A stretch of 32,129 nucleotides of DNA from Candidatus Iainarchaeum sp. (GTDB lineage Archaea; Iainarchaeota; Iainarchaeia; Iainarchaeales; DTGL01), in the NCBI GenBank assembly GCA_021163505.1, contig JAGGVE010000001.1:1-32129 (forward strand). The letters run 5' to 3'. The notes under the pieces were generated by a model. It worked only from the letters and a program-made list of their open reading frames with translations. It had not been told where the DNA came from and ran no database searches. Below are positions 17,122-25,342 of this stretch, in pieces (within the stretch, counting starts at the first letter, position 1; the number at the start of each line of letters is the position of its first letter). The position numbers and the translations under genes were made by a program.

Positions 17122-17292
17122 ATGAGCGCACAGAATTTTTTATCCGATAGTCGTGCACAGAGCGAATGGTCTGCAGTATATATGCTCTTGATTCTTGCAA
17201 TAGTCGCAATTCTGCTCATATCTGTTGTCAAGCCAATGTATCAGAATTCACAAAAAATAGTTGCAAGGACAAAGAGTTCTTTGGGTGGCTAA
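17122..17292 (+). CDS. Small pilin-like membrane protein, 56 aa
   Basis: This short gene encodes 56 residues: a polar start with SRAQSEWSAVYM, then one hydrophobic helix (about 17-36), then a basic tail. SRAQS recurs in the next gene (GSRAQSSAVFEV), so both probably share a class III-type signal, although a Gly is missing here at the usual cleavage place. It is first in the plus-strand operon, its start fits a leaderless mRNA, and its stop is one base before the next ATG. Such minimal pilins occur as minor components of archaeal pili. The exact role is unknown. Confidence 0.72.
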   Translation: MSAQNFLSDSRAQSEWSAVYMLLILAIVAILLISVVKPMYQNSQKIVARTKSSLGG

Positions 17293-17293
17293 G

Positions 17294-17866
17294 ATGACCT
17301 TTAAAGGTTCTAGAGCACAGTCTTCGGCTGTTTTCGAGGTTCTGATAGGCGTAATAATAATGGGTTTTGTGCTGTTTTTTGGCTATAGGGCGCTGGAGGC
17401 AATGGCGAGGGAAAAATGTGCAAACTCAATAGCAAGCGAGATGGCTGAGTTTGCTAGGGCAATAGAGCGTACTGTAGGGCAGAGATACACAAATGAGGTA
17501 AACTTCTGGCCTCCGCGTTGCTTTAAAAACGCTGAGATAAAACTTTCAACGATTCAAAGCAGAGCTGTTTGTTCTTCCATCTGTCAAGAGGGAAAAAGCG
17601 AATGCGTGGTGCTTGATTTTTTCAGCCCGGATTATGTGCACAGGGAGTGTGTGAACATTCCACTCAAAACATCATTCTCTACTACAATAGGCGCTTTGGG
17701 GTCAGGAGGCTGTGAGGATAAAAGCAGTTCTGGCTATACGCTTGTTGACCTTTATGATGAACCGGGAGGGATTCCAGCAGGACATTATTTGCTGGTATAT
17801 GCTACTCCTCCTGGAAATGCATTTCCAGTGATATGCGCATATGTGAAAAATAGGGTTGGAGTGTAA
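17294..17866 (+). CDS. Pilin-like protein (class III signal), minor pilin candidate
   Basis: I use the ATG at 17294 because GGGTGG precedes it and it abuts the upstream stop; a longer frame from 17261 would overlap the previous gene. The 190-residue product starts MTFKGSRAQSSAVFEVLIGV. KG|S is a fair prepilin peptidase site, followed by about 20 hydrophobic residues. The soluble part has six or more cysteines (CSSIC, SEC, REC, GGC, VIC), likely disulfide-bonded outside the cell. The family is unrecognised. The operon position between other pilin-like genes suggests a minor pilin. Confidence 0.78.
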   Translation: MTFKGSRAQSSAVFEVLIGVIIMGFVLFFGYRALEAMAREKCANSIASEMAEFARAIERTVGQRYTNEVNFWPPRCFKNAEIKLSTIQSRAVCSSICQEGKSECVVLDFFSPDYVHRECVNIPLKTSFSTTIGALGSGGCEDKSSSGYTLVDLYDEPGGIPAGHYLLVYATPPGNAFPVICAYVKNRVGV

Positions 17867-17872
17867 CCAAAA

Positions 17873-18550
17873 ATGCTTTCTTTCATATTGAGCAAATTCA
17901 ACCTTCTGATTCTCGCTACCGGGCTTTTTGTTATTGTTTCTTATTTTGCGTTTGGTTTTAGAGGTACCGTTGAATCTGCTCTTGCTTTTCAGCAGGCATC
18001 TTCAATAACAGCAAACGCCTCAATGCTTTTGAGTGCGGGCACACTTTGCGGAGCAACGGATGTGCAGCTTCCAAAGACTCTTTCTCCCTATAATGTACTT
18101 GGGTTTTCCTATAAAGTGAAGTTGCGGGGTTTTAAGTATAAAGAAAAGAGTCTGTTAATTGCAGAGATTTTGCAGAGAAACAAATATTTAAATCTGGGAA
18201 ACCCGATCGTGCTTGCCTCTTCTCGAAGAGATATAAATGCAGATATAAAATTTTTTTCCTATGAAGAAGGAGAACTCTGCCCAAGCGATGAAACTGTGCT
18301 TGATCCTCGCGGAGCTCCTTACCCAATGGATGAATTTTTATTCGTAAAAGAGATTTATAAGGGGCACACTTATTTCTACGTCGTTCCGTGTTCAAGCTAT
18401 CACAGAAAACTCTGTGAAGCAAATTTATACAGGCTCGGGTGTTATCTTTATAAAAAAAGAGGCGATGTGGAAAGCAACTGTGTTCCTGTTGATGAGGATT
18501 CCTGCAAGACAGCTTCAAGTTTTCCGAGCTGTTGGGGTGCTATTCCATGA
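17873..18550 (+). CDS. Single-pass membrane protein of a pilin-like operon
   Basis: The 225-residue protein has an N-terminal hydrophobic helix (about 9-27, LLILATGLFVIVSYFAFGF) and an extracellular, Cys-containing C-terminal part (SCKTASSFPSC near the end). No class III cleavage site is clear: the helix follows ILSKFN. It is translated from an ATG after GGAGTG and overlaps the next gene by ATGA, so it is coupled to it. I do not recognise the family. By size, topology and position it is probably a minor pilin or an accessory protein of the same machine. Confidence 0.75.
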   Translation: MLSFILSKFNLLILATGLFVIVSYFAFGFRGTVESALAFQQASSITANASMLLSAGTLCGATDVQLPKTLSPYNVLGFSYKVKLRGFKYKEKSLLIAEILQRNKYLNLGNPIVLASSRRDINADIKFFSYEEGELCPSDETVLDPRGAPYPMDEFLFVKEIYKGHTYFYVVPCSSYHRKLCEANLYRLGCYLYKKRGDVESNCVPVDEDSCKTASSFPSCWGAIP

Positions 18551-19053
18551 GCAAGCAAAAAGGTTTTGTTGGGCCGATAGGCGATGATCTGCCGAGTTTA
18601 GTTCCACTCATTTTTTCCCTGATAATTTTCTTCGCAAGTTTTACATCAGCTTTTGACGTCTTTATTAAAAGCAAAGAACAATTTGATTCCGCGGTGCTTA
18701 TAACCGATATTGCTGCCTCTATTGCGGGCGACCACTTTATTGTAAGTCCTGAGGAATTCTATAGGTCTTGTGAGAGGGTTAGTGTTCCCGGGCTATTCTA
18801 CAAAGCTGGCCTTGTTGAACTTGAAGAGGATTTCAGGTATTTGGATATTCGTAAATTTGTAAACGAAAATGAGGGCGCCTATGCAGTTGGCACAGATGTG
18901 CTGGCATGCCCACTCAATATAGACCCGGATGCAAAGTTAAGAGAACACAGCGATGTAACAGTTCTCTTTTTCCCCGTTATTTTTCAGGACCCTTCGGTAG
19001 TAAGTGGATTGGCATCAAGGCCGATGCTTTTGGTGGTGGTTGTATGGCGCTGA
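18547..19053 (+). CDS. Small membrane protein with KGF..PIGDDLPSLVP signature
   Basis: The ATG at 18547 overlaps the previous stop (ATGA) and has GGGGTG upstream. The 168-residue product starts MSKQKGFVGPIGDDLPSLVP followed by a hydrophobic helix (about 20-40). From memory, a KGF...GDDLPSL segment before one helix recurs in small hypothetical proteins of pilus-like loci in several archaea; I could not check this. The rest is a soluble domain with few cysteines and a hydrophobic end (MLLVVVVWR). Prepilin-like processing after KG is possible. The 10-base overlap with the next gene supports co-translation. Confidence 0.75.
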   Translation: MSKQKGFVGPIGDDLPSLVPLIFSLIIFFASFTSAFDVFIKSKEQFDSAVLITDIAASIAGDHFIVSPEEFYRSCERVSVPGLFYKAGLVELEEDFRYLDIRKFVNENEGAYAVGTDVLACPLNIDPDAKLREHSDVTVLFFPVIFQDPSVVSGLASRPMLLVVVVWR

Positions 19054-19784
19054 CTTTTAATAAAAAAGGGCAGGCATCTATAGCAGACTCAATGTTTATT
19101 CTGATAATATGCGCCACTATTGCTGCCCTTCTTTTTAATGTTTCCATTAACCACGGGAAAAATGTTGAAAGGCAGCTAAATTACATGCACACTACAGAAT
19201 ATGCAACCTCTGCTTTACAAACGCTTCTGTACTCAAGCTTTTCCTATGATGAATCTGAAACAGTTAAAACATCAGAGGAGGTGGACTACTTACTGGTCCA
19301 GATAAAAACCGATTATGTTCACGATGGGGTATTGGGAGATAAAACAAAGAACGCTATAGCGCACACAATGGAGAAGGTGATGTCGCCTTTTGAGCACTCT
19401 TACGATTATCTTTTTTATATATGGGCAAATCCAAATCAGAGCATTCCTGGTGTTGGCCCAAGTTCGTTAGGTTTCGTGCTGTTTTATCTAAAGATAACCG
19501 ATGATTCTGGAGTAAAACGTTATTTCTGCGCTCCCAAACGTCCAAAGAGTAAAATACTTGACGAGGTTCTTCTTGGTGGCGTGGGTGGGCCCTCTGTTAG
19601 TGCTCCGGAGGTTATTGCATTGAAAAGGTGGATCCCCCCTGCGCATGGTGGTCCTGGGTACGCTACTGTGCACTCCTATGCAAGTATTGTAATGTGGCCA
19701 ATAACGAAGCTCCCCAAAGGGCCCGACGATGCGGATATCTTAGGCTCCACAAATCTTGATTGCACGGAATACAGCCTTAGTTAG
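19044..19784 (+). CDS. Pilin-like protein (class III signal), last gene of operon
   Basis: I place the start at the ATG at 19044, with GGTGGTGGTT before it; the frame is open further up but overlaps the preceding gene. The 246-residue protein begins MALTFNKKGQASIADSMFIL, where KKG|Q is a good prepilin peptidase site and the following helix runs to about residue 34. The head domain is soluble and poor in cysteine compared with its neighbours. It is probably a minor pilin. The operon ends here, 20 bases before the end of a convergent operon; that gap has no clear terminator. Confidence 0.8.
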   Translation: MALTFNKKGQASIADSMFILIICATIAALLFNVSINHGKNVERQLNYMHTTEYATSALQTLLYSSFSYDESETVKTSEEVDYLLVQIKTDYVHDGVLGDKTKNAIAHTMEKVMSPFEHSYDYLFYIWANPNQSIPGVGPSSLGFVLFYLKITDDSGVKRYFCAPKRPKSKILDEVLLGGVGGPSVSAPEVIALKRWIPPAHGGPGYATVHSYASIVMWPITKLPKGPDDADILGSTNLDCTEYSLS

Positions 19785-19804
19785 CCTAATTGGTAATGCA
19801 GTTG

Positions 19805-21265
19805 CTATGTTTCCCTCACTTTTATTTCAAGCACTTCAACATCGCTTTCCTGCAGCTCATTTGGTGGAACAGGGGATTCATAGAGCGCCTTTATTAGACA
19901 CCTTACCGTGCCTACCGCATGAGCTTTGGCTGTGTACGGAAGCTCCTTGGTTTTTTTAGGCTCTATGCTGTCAATGACAGATGTGCTTAACGGCTCGAGC
20001 CATTCACCTGTGCATTCTCCAGGATTTTCTATTATGATTCGCACATTGTTTAATGTAAGGTCCCCCTCGTTGTATACCCGCAGATAGATAAGTTTATCTG
20101 ATCCTATTTCCCGATCAGTAAAGGATACTATGCTTGTACTGGCCGTTACCCTCACGCCTACATTGACTTCTTTGCTTATTGTTATGGTTATGGGTGTCTT
20201 TATAGGTTCTGCGAGGAATTCAGCGTTGATCACGATGTTGCCATAAATTACCTCGCTTTTCGCATCGGTTGGTACAGAGAGCTCTATATTCAGAGTTTCA
20301 CTATCTTTTCCAGGAATGTATAAAATAGTTGTCTTGTTTGCTTCTTCTCCTGTTTCCTTTGTAAACCTCAGCCAGCTAAGCACTTCTGCAGGATCATTTT
20401 CTTTTGCAGATGTTATTTCAAAATATACATTCAGGTCTTCCACTGAAAATCGGCTTTTGTTATATATCCTAAACTCTTTCCTGTCTTTGGGCTTTGTTGT
20501 GGGATTTACATTAAATTTTACTGGCATTGTGGCTATTTCAGGTGCTAGGAAGACATCAACATCTTTAGATTTACTTTTGCCTGTATATTTTATTCTCACT
20601 TTAAAATTCTTTTTTGTTGATGTTTTTCTCCTCGGTATAGAGATTTCTTCAGGAACGGTGCATTTTATTGCAACAGTTTCTTCAGATTTTGCTTGCACGG
20701 AAATGCTGCTCGGAGCCTCACATAAAAGTTCTGAAAATGCCCCCTCGAGAAGGAGCTCTAAGCGTTCTGTGTGCGCTGAGGTGTTTTCAAGTATCACTTC
20801 AACATTCAACTTTTGACCCTGATAAATCCTCTGAGGCATCTCAAAGCTTGTTATTTTTGTTTTCAAGTCCTTCTGCAAGATAATGTTAAAACTTCCTCCT
20901 TCCTTTCCCCCGACTTCTATAGTTTCTTCCTTTTTTAGGAAATCGGGTGCACTTACTATAGCTATATATGTTCCTTCCCTCAGAGTTGTGGTATAATTCG
21001 TATAGCCCTCGCCTTTATATAGCGTTGTTTTTCCATCTTCTGAAACAATCTCTATTCTCGCATTATTGACTTTTGCATCATCCATTCCTTGTATAAATAT
21101 CTCCACCTCTTTAAGAGAAGCAATGAAATAATAATACAGAAAATACGCAACGATGATTATTGCAACTACCGCGATTATTTTTTTGAGGTTTCTTCTTATT
21201 TTTTCTGGAAGAGTTTCTTCAAGTTCGGTTTCATATTCCACATATATATTCCCAGGTTCAACCAT
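19805..21265 (-). CDS. Ig-like stalk protein with N-terminal membrane anchor
   Basis: The 486-residue protein has a charged cytoplasmic start (MVEPGNIYVEYETELEETL), one transmembrane helix (about 29-49) and a long external part made of beta-sandwich repeats. The first resembles a carboxypeptidase regulatory-like/PEGA domain (ARIEIVSEDGKTTLYKGEGYTNYTTTLREGTY). Later ones resemble NEW3/CARDB domains (IYQGQKLNVEVILENTSAH; EFRIYNKSRFSVEDL; LIYLRVYNEGDLTLNNVRI). No enzymatic motif is visible. It is last in a three-gene operon and overlaps the preceding gene by eight bases. It probably spaces or tethers the operon's secreted partners at the cell surface. Confidence 0.82.
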   Translation of the reverse strand: MVEPGNIYVEYETELEETLPEKIRRNLKKIIAVVAIIIVAYFLYYYFIASLKEVEIFIQGMDDAKVNNARIEIVSEDGKTTLYKGEGYTNYTTTLREGTYIAIVSAPDFLKKEETIEVGGKEGGSFNIILQKDLKTKITSFEMPQRIYQGQKLNVEVILENTSAHTERLELLLEGAFSELLCEAPSSISVQAKSEETVAIKCTVPEEISIPRRKTSTKKNFKVRIKYTGKSKSKDVDVFLAPEIATMPVKFNVNPTTKPKDRKEFRIYNKSRFSVEDLNVYFEITSAKENDPAEVLSWLRFTKETGEEANKTTILYIPGKDSETLNIELSVPTDAKSEVIYGNIVINAEFLAEPIKTPITITISKEVNVGVRVTASTSIVSFTDREIGSDKLIYLRVYNEGDLTLNNVRIIIENPGECTGEWLEPLSTSVIDSIEPKKTKELPYTAKAHAVGTVRCLIKALYESPVPPNELQESDVEVLEIKVRET

Positions 21266-21998
21266 TTTTATCCCTCTTTTTTTTCAAAATATATACTACC
21301 GAAACCAAAATTATAAATGCAATGAAAAAATATAATAGTTTTCCTTCAACGAGTTTTGGTTGTAATCTATCATTCTCTGCTCTTTTTTTCCCTGCGCAAT
21401 CAGGGTCTATTCCTTCCGCGCAATCCGGATCACATACAGAATCTTTTAGATGCAGGCAGTAGCCATCTTTCTTGTTGAGTTTGCAGTCGCTTTCACAGCT
21501 GAGGTAGTTTTCCGTCACATCGCAAACGCCGTCGTTGTTGCAAAGTTTGCTTAAATCATATTCTGCAAGTACTGCCCTGCCGTGCTGAAAGCGCAGGTAT
21601 CGCGCATTTTCTATGTAGGGCACCATTAAAATCATCATCCCTCTTTTTGCCCCAATTAAAGAATCATAATCCAGCGCAAGCAGGTTTTCGTCATCCTCAG
21701 TTATGTATAATTCATCAATGTTAGGTATTTCAGAGGGTTCCAGTTTTATATCAAGTTTCCTTACTGTTGTTTGATATAGCGTTTTGCCATCTGCGCTTTT
21801 TAATTTAATCAGATACTCACCCTCATACCATGCTTCAGGAGCCTTCCCCAGCACGACCCGAACATCACTGATTTCATATTCGCCGTTTTCCCAGCTAACT
21901 TTGAACACTATTGCTTTAGCTGCTGTCTGAGCATAGCACAGCTGTAATAAAAGGAACACTATGAATGTTGTTATAGAAAAGGTTTTCATTATTTTCAT
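21258..21998 (-). CDS. Cys-rich membrane-anchored surface protein
   Basis: The ATG at 21998 overlaps the upstream TGA (ATGA), the usual coupling in this region; in-frame GTG codons lie just upstream. The 246-residue product has a Sec signal (MKTFSITTFIVFLLLQLCYA) and a beta-rich domain. A cysteine-rich module at about 150-200 (LCNNDGVCDVTENYLSCESDC, then CDPDCAEGIDPDC) follows, and then a C-terminal helix with a basic tail (KKKRDKNG). The NNDGVCD...SC..DC module resembles a disulfide-rich repeat of archaeal and bacterial surface proteins. It is anchored at the C terminus and faces outside. It could be a partner of the metalloprotease-like protein encoded just upstream. Confidence 0.82.
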   Translation of the reverse strand: MKIMKTFSITTFIVFLLLQLCYAQTAAKAIVFKVSWENGEYEISDVRVVLGKAPEAWYEGEYLIKLKSADGKTLYQTTVRKLDIKLEPSEIPNIDELYITEDDENLLALDYDSLIGAKRGMMILMVPYIENARYLRFQHGRAVLAEYDLSKLCNNDGVCDVTENYLSCESDCKLNKKDGYCLHLKDSVCDPDCAEGIDPDCAGKKRAENDRLQPKLVEGKLLYFFIAFIILVSVVYILKKKRDKNG

Positions 21999-24514
21999 CC
22001 GCACCACGCCTCCCGCACAACCTCTCTTTCAAAACAGTCGTAAAGCCTTTTGGTTTGAGAGTTTACTCTTAGGGATGGAATATAGGATCCTATTTTTTCT
22101 AGGGTTGCTGGTGTTGGCCCCATTATATCCCTCGCTTGTCCACCTCCGTATGAGATTCTACGCCCCAAACAGTGGGTTTTGGTCATATATATTCTAAGAG
22201 CTCCGATTGCTTGAGGGTTCCGAGCCATTGTTGTTTGTATTTTTAATGCAAGCTCTTTTTTCGAGACTATTGCGCCTTGAACGCTAACACCAGAACCGAA
22301 GGATATGGTTATTGGAGCAAACTCTGTTATGCCTAATAAATCTGCAAAACTTCTTTCTATAACCACATACTCCGGGCAATGAGTGCTCGGTATTTCCTCT
22401 GGACAGGTTTCGTATGGTACGCTTGGGTCAAATGCGGTGTATACGAACCCTTCAACTGGCTGCACTGTAATGCCGAAAAGTCCACGCAGCTCTCTTAGTT
22501 CAACCACTGTTGCCATGGGAAGCCAGTTGTTTCTACGGCTTAACGAATATGCTCCTGGGAATTTGTTTGTACATCCGATTCTGCCTGAGCTCATAAATCT
22601 ATTTATTGCCCGCTGTTTTATGTATTCAGCTATGGAATATTGTTCGCAAAAACCGAGGCAGTGGCCCAGTTCATGGGGCATTGTTTGATATACGGGATCA
22701 ACACTCCTATCAGCAAGTGTTATCACAACTTTTGTTTGAATATTTCCTGTTACTAAGGGCGATACATGGAACCCGCTTGCATTTACTAATTTGCACTGTC
22801 CGCCTTCCTCCATAATAAATCCTGCATTGTTGCCCCTGTTCGTAAGCCCGTATCTTTGCAAAAGTTGTGTATTTGTTAGCGGACTTCTGTCGCTTATGCC
22901 TACAAATATAATGCTCTCCCTATTTAATGTAAATCCTGTTGCGCTTTCAACGCAGTTTCTAATATCATTTGCTAGTTCACGTGTATTTATGCATTTTTGA
23001 AGAGTGATATCGCACTCCGGGTGCTTTTCAGAAATATTTCTCGGAAGAATAAGTGCATAATAATTCAGATCATTTCCACAACCAGAGGCTTCTTTTAAAG
23101 ATTCAATATTAGCATTTACCTCCTCTTTAAATTTCTCATCGCTGCCCCGCCAGTCAATCGGCATAAATATAAAAAGCACTTTAACATCTTTGCCTGGTTC
23201 TGGAATGGCTGATTGTGTGCTTTGCTGCTCCGCGGGACAGCCATGGTTTGCGGGATCTCCCCTTTGATAAGGGCACCTATCTGCAGAATCTGGGACCCCA
23301 TCATTGTCGGAGTCCGTTTCGGCAGCTTGGTCAGTGCCTGTGCTATACTCTCTCACAACACTGACCTCCCCAATCTGAGAGACTTCCCTTTTGCCGTCCG
23401 AAACAGAGGCAAAGCACCTGATTTTATCAATGTTTTCATTTGCCAAGCTGGAGGGGACACTTAATGTGGTACAATAATTTTTAGCATCCGTACTTCTTAT
23501 ATCTTGGCTATAATATTGAAAGTTTGTGCTTCCCAGAAGTCTAACGTACCATGTGATTTTATATGTGAATGAGTCGCTATCAGGGTCCTGAATGCTGACA
23601 CAACAGCTAATATTTCTAGTTTCCGTTGTTGGTTGCTCAGGCCTAAACATAAGCGAAATTATTTTAGGCTCTGCGTTTGAACTGCCTGTCGTTACAAACT
23701 TTGGCCACCAGTATATATCGTAGTGATCTCCAGCATCGTACATTGTTGCATAACCAGAGTTTAGCGCTCTTTTTATCCTTTCCACCCAATTCGGGTCTTC
23801 TCCGCCAGGAAACTGACCGAGCTGTATTTCTGCAGAACTTTGGCCACGAGAAAGCTCGAAGCTAGCTATTTGTGGTGTTCTGGGAAATACTGCTAACACT
23901 GTTACCCTTATATTTTTGTTGGTGTTGCATATTCTGAAGCGTGCTCTGCCATATGGGACATAAATTTTTGTATACACAAACTTTGGCTTTGGGTTTCCGC
24001 TAAGTGCGTTGCCTTGCATTGCGGAAGAAATTATTGAAATGTTTGCAGTTGCATCTACGCTCTGAATACCGCAAATCTGCTGCTGAGCGTTGATTCCATC
24101 AATAAAATAAATTCCCCACCTTTCAAATTCCCATTTCGCAAAACTGTTTTCGTGCAGATTTTCGAGCCCCTCTAAATAATAGGTTATATTTGCATTTTCC
24201 AGACTTGTGTCTAAACTTTCTATAAGTATAGCCACATGCACGCTTTTGTAAAGAGTCCAAAATGAACCGTCCTTTTGTATCTCTGCAAGTTTGCCAGCCC
24301 TTAGCTCATTATTTGTTATATCATTTATTATTACTGGCTGTGTGCTTCTCAATCTTGATTCCAAAATGGAAAATATTTGTGGTGCATTTGTTACTGGTCG
24401 CAGAGCAGAGCCAGTGCCTGCACTGACACAGATAAAAAACAGGATCAGAAGAATAAACGCTAACACTTTCTTCAGGTAACTTTCAAAGAGAAACGCCTGC
24501 ATTGTTTTTCCCAT
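21995..24514 (-). CDS. Secreted HExxH metalloprotease-like protein with TSP3 calcium repeat
   Basis: The 839-residue protein has a Sec signal (hydrophobic core about 16-31). A beta domain follows, with ISCCVSIQDPDSDSFTYKITW at about 302-322. A thrombospondin type 3 calcium motif DSDNDGVPDSADRCP lies at 401-415, and a protease-like domain covers about 440-805. The zinc motif is HELGHCLGFCE (614-624), with the third-ligand position of the HExxHxxGxxH/D pattern occupied by Glu. ARDIMGP (794-800) could be a Met-turn. The layout recalls M64-like or other metzincin-type peptidases, but the substrate is unknown. It is first in a three-gene operon, has an apparent leaderless start, and ends with ATGA coupling to the next gene. 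There is no C-terminal anchor. Confidence 0.78.
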   Translation of the reverse strand: MGKTMQAFLFESYLKKVLAFILLILFFICVSAGTGSALRPVTNAPQIFSILESRLRSTQPVIINDITNNELRAGKLAEIQKDGSFWTLYKSVHVAILIESLDTSLENANITYYLEGLENLHENSFAKWEFERWGIYFIDGINAQQQICGIQSVDATANISIISSAMQGNALSGNPKPKFVYTKIYVPYGRARFRICNTNKNIRVTVLAVFPRTPQIASFELSRGQSSAEIQLGQFPGGEDPNWVERIKRALNSGYATMYDAGDHYDIYWWPKFVTTGSSNAEPKIISLMFRPEQPTTETRNISCCVSIQDPDSDSFTYKITWYVRLLGSTNFQYYSQDIRSTDAKNYCTTLSVPSSLANENIDKIRCFASVSDGKREVSQIGEVSVVREYSTGTDQAAETDSDNDGVPDSADRCPYQRGDPANHGCPAEQQSTQSAIPEPGKDVKVLFIFMPIDWRGSDEKFKEEVNANIESLKEASGCGNDLNYYALILPRNISEKHPECDITLQKCINTRELANDIRNCVESATGFTLNRESIIFVGISDRSPLTNTQLLQRYGLTNRGNNAGFIMEEGGQCKLVNASGFHVSPLVTGNIQTKVVITLADRSVDPVYQTMPHELGHCLGFCEQYSIAEYIKQRAINRFMSSGRIGCTNKFPGAYSLSRRNNWLPMATVVELRELRGLFGITVQPVEGFVYTAFDPSVPYETCPEEIPSTHCPEYVVIERSFADLLGITEFAPITISFGSGVSVQGAIVSKKELALKIQTTMARNPQAIGALRIYMTKTHCLGRRISYGGGQARDIMGPTPATLEKIGSYIPSLRVNSQTKRLYDCFEREVVREAWCG

Positions 24515-24532
24515 AAATGAAAGATAATATTC

Positions 24533-24544
24533 TTTATTTTAAAT
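24533..24544 (-). promoter_or_regulatory. TATA box for the metalloprotease operon
   Basis: ATTTAAAATAAA on the minus strand is centred about 25 bp before the ATG at 24514. No SD sequence is present, so a leaderless mRNA is likely. The rest of the gap 24515-24681 holds one copy of the 38-bp repeat and no gene. Confidence 0.5.
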
Positions 24545-24556
24545 CTTTGCTTTAGT

Positions 24557-24594
24557 GGTTCTGTTTCAAAAATCGCTGGCAAAATTTATTAAGC
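24557..24594. repeat. 38-bp direct repeat, left copy
   Basis: This copy starts GGTTCTGTTTCAAAAATCGC and ends TTTATTAAGC. It is identical over 38 bases to 25343-25380, and sequence differs on both sides. The first bases resemble IS6-family terminal repeats (GGTTCTGTTGCAAA in ISS1-like elements, from memory). The two copies bracket the toxin-antitoxin pair. Confidence 0.85.
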
Positions 24595-24681
24595 TACGCT
24601 GGCAATTAGGAAACAAGGCAATGCAAAGATGCAAAATTTTAATTACGCTGATCTTATTGCTCTGGTAATATTGGTATAACT

Positions 24682-25023
24682 TTAGCTTTTATATCTGAAT
24701 TTTCTGTTGTAGTTTTTGTGGTCCATATACTCCAAATAAATTAAGAACAGATTTACTTGGTTTCCTGCTATTGTGTAAATGAGTCTCCAGTTTTGGTCTA
24801 GATTGTATTTCCATAAATTGTTTACTCCGTATTTTTGTATGTATTCTTTTGGCCAGAGTTTTCTTGGAATTTTTTTGCCTGCTTCAGGATTTTCTGCAAG
24901 CTTTGCTGTTGCCCTGCTTATTAATTCAAGCAGGTATTCTGCCTCACTGTTCCCTTTATCCGCTCTCTTCCTCAGCTTTACATAGTCTTTGTTGAATTCT
25001 GCCGAGTAACGAATTTCATGCAT
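24682..25023 (-). CDS. RelE/ParE-type toxin
   Basis: The 113-residue protein has the RelE-fold layout: an N-terminal strand (HEIRYSAEFNKDY), a helical hairpin with LRKRADKG and LISRATAKLAENP, then strands with LWKYNLDQNWRLIYTI and a C-terminal LEYMDHKNYNRKF. This last motif is typical of archaeal RelE-like mRNA interferases. Such toxins cut mRNA on the ribosome and are held inactive by a partner protein. The ATG overlaps the end of the upstream gene by eight bases, as in most toxin-antitoxin pairs. The pair lies between two copies of a 38-bp repeat, suggesting it arrived as mobile cargo. Confidence 0.85.
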   Translation of the reverse strand: MHEIRYSAEFNKDYVKLRKRADKGNSEAEYLLELISRATAKLAENPEAGKKIPRKLWPKEYIQKYGVNNLWKYNLDQNWRLIYTIAGNQVNLFLIYLEYMDHKNYNRKFRYKS

Positions 25024-25300
25024 TGGCTGGCACGCTCTCTTTAATCAGTTTTTTGAGTTTTTTGTTGTCTGCAAAAACCCATACTAGTTTATCGTCTTTT
25101 GTAAGCATTACTTTTCTTGATTCAATTAAATAGTCAATCACTATTTTGTAGGTTTGATACATGACCTTTTTTGGAAGCCTTTTCCAAAGCTCTGTCCTTT
25201 TAGGATAATCTTTGGCATTTTTTATGGCATCCTCTATCATCAAAACTGTATCCAGTCTTGGATAATGCAAAACAGTTGTCCTCAAACTCATGGTTATCAT
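25016..25300 (-). CDS. Winged-helix-like antitoxin partner of the RelE toxin
   Basis: The 94-residue protein is basic and helical with a central segment (KRTELWKRLPKKVMYQTYKIVIDYLIESRKVML, here given as its two ends KRTELWKRLP and VIDYLIESRKVML) followed by a short wing (TKDDKLVWVFAD). This fits a winged helix-turn-helix. It ends in a Lys-rich tail that overlaps the toxin start. Position, size and overlap fit a DNA-binding antitoxin that represses its own operon. A TATA box about 27 bp upstream suggests a leaderless start at 25300; an ATG at 25291 is the alternative. The family assignment as antitoxin is inferred from context. Confidence 0.7.
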   Translation of the reverse strand: MITMSLRTTVLHYPRLDTVLMIEDAIKNAKDYPKRTELWKRLPKKVMYQTYKIVIDYLIESRKVMLTKDDKLVWVFADNKKLKKLIKESVPANA

Positions 25301-25315
25301 ATAAGTTTATATGAT
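25296..25315. promoter_or_regulatory. Inverted-repeat operator at the toxin-antitoxin start site
   Basis: ATCATATA and TATATGAT form a perfect 8-bp inverted repeat around AGTT. The repeat covers the predicted transcription start and the first codon. Repressors in archaea often bind here to block RNA polymerase, so it is a good candidate for binding by the antitoxin. Confidence 0.6.
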
Positions 25316-25321
25316 TTAGAG

Positions 25322-25333
25322 TATTTAAATATA
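25322..25333 (-). promoter_or_regulatory. TATA box of the toxin-antitoxin operon
   Basis: TATTTAAATATA is centred about 27 bp before the ATG at 25300 and just outside the inverted-repeat operator. No SD sequence precedes the start codon, so the mRNA is probably leaderless. Confidence 0.6.
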
Positions 25334-25342
25334 TCGTGCCGA

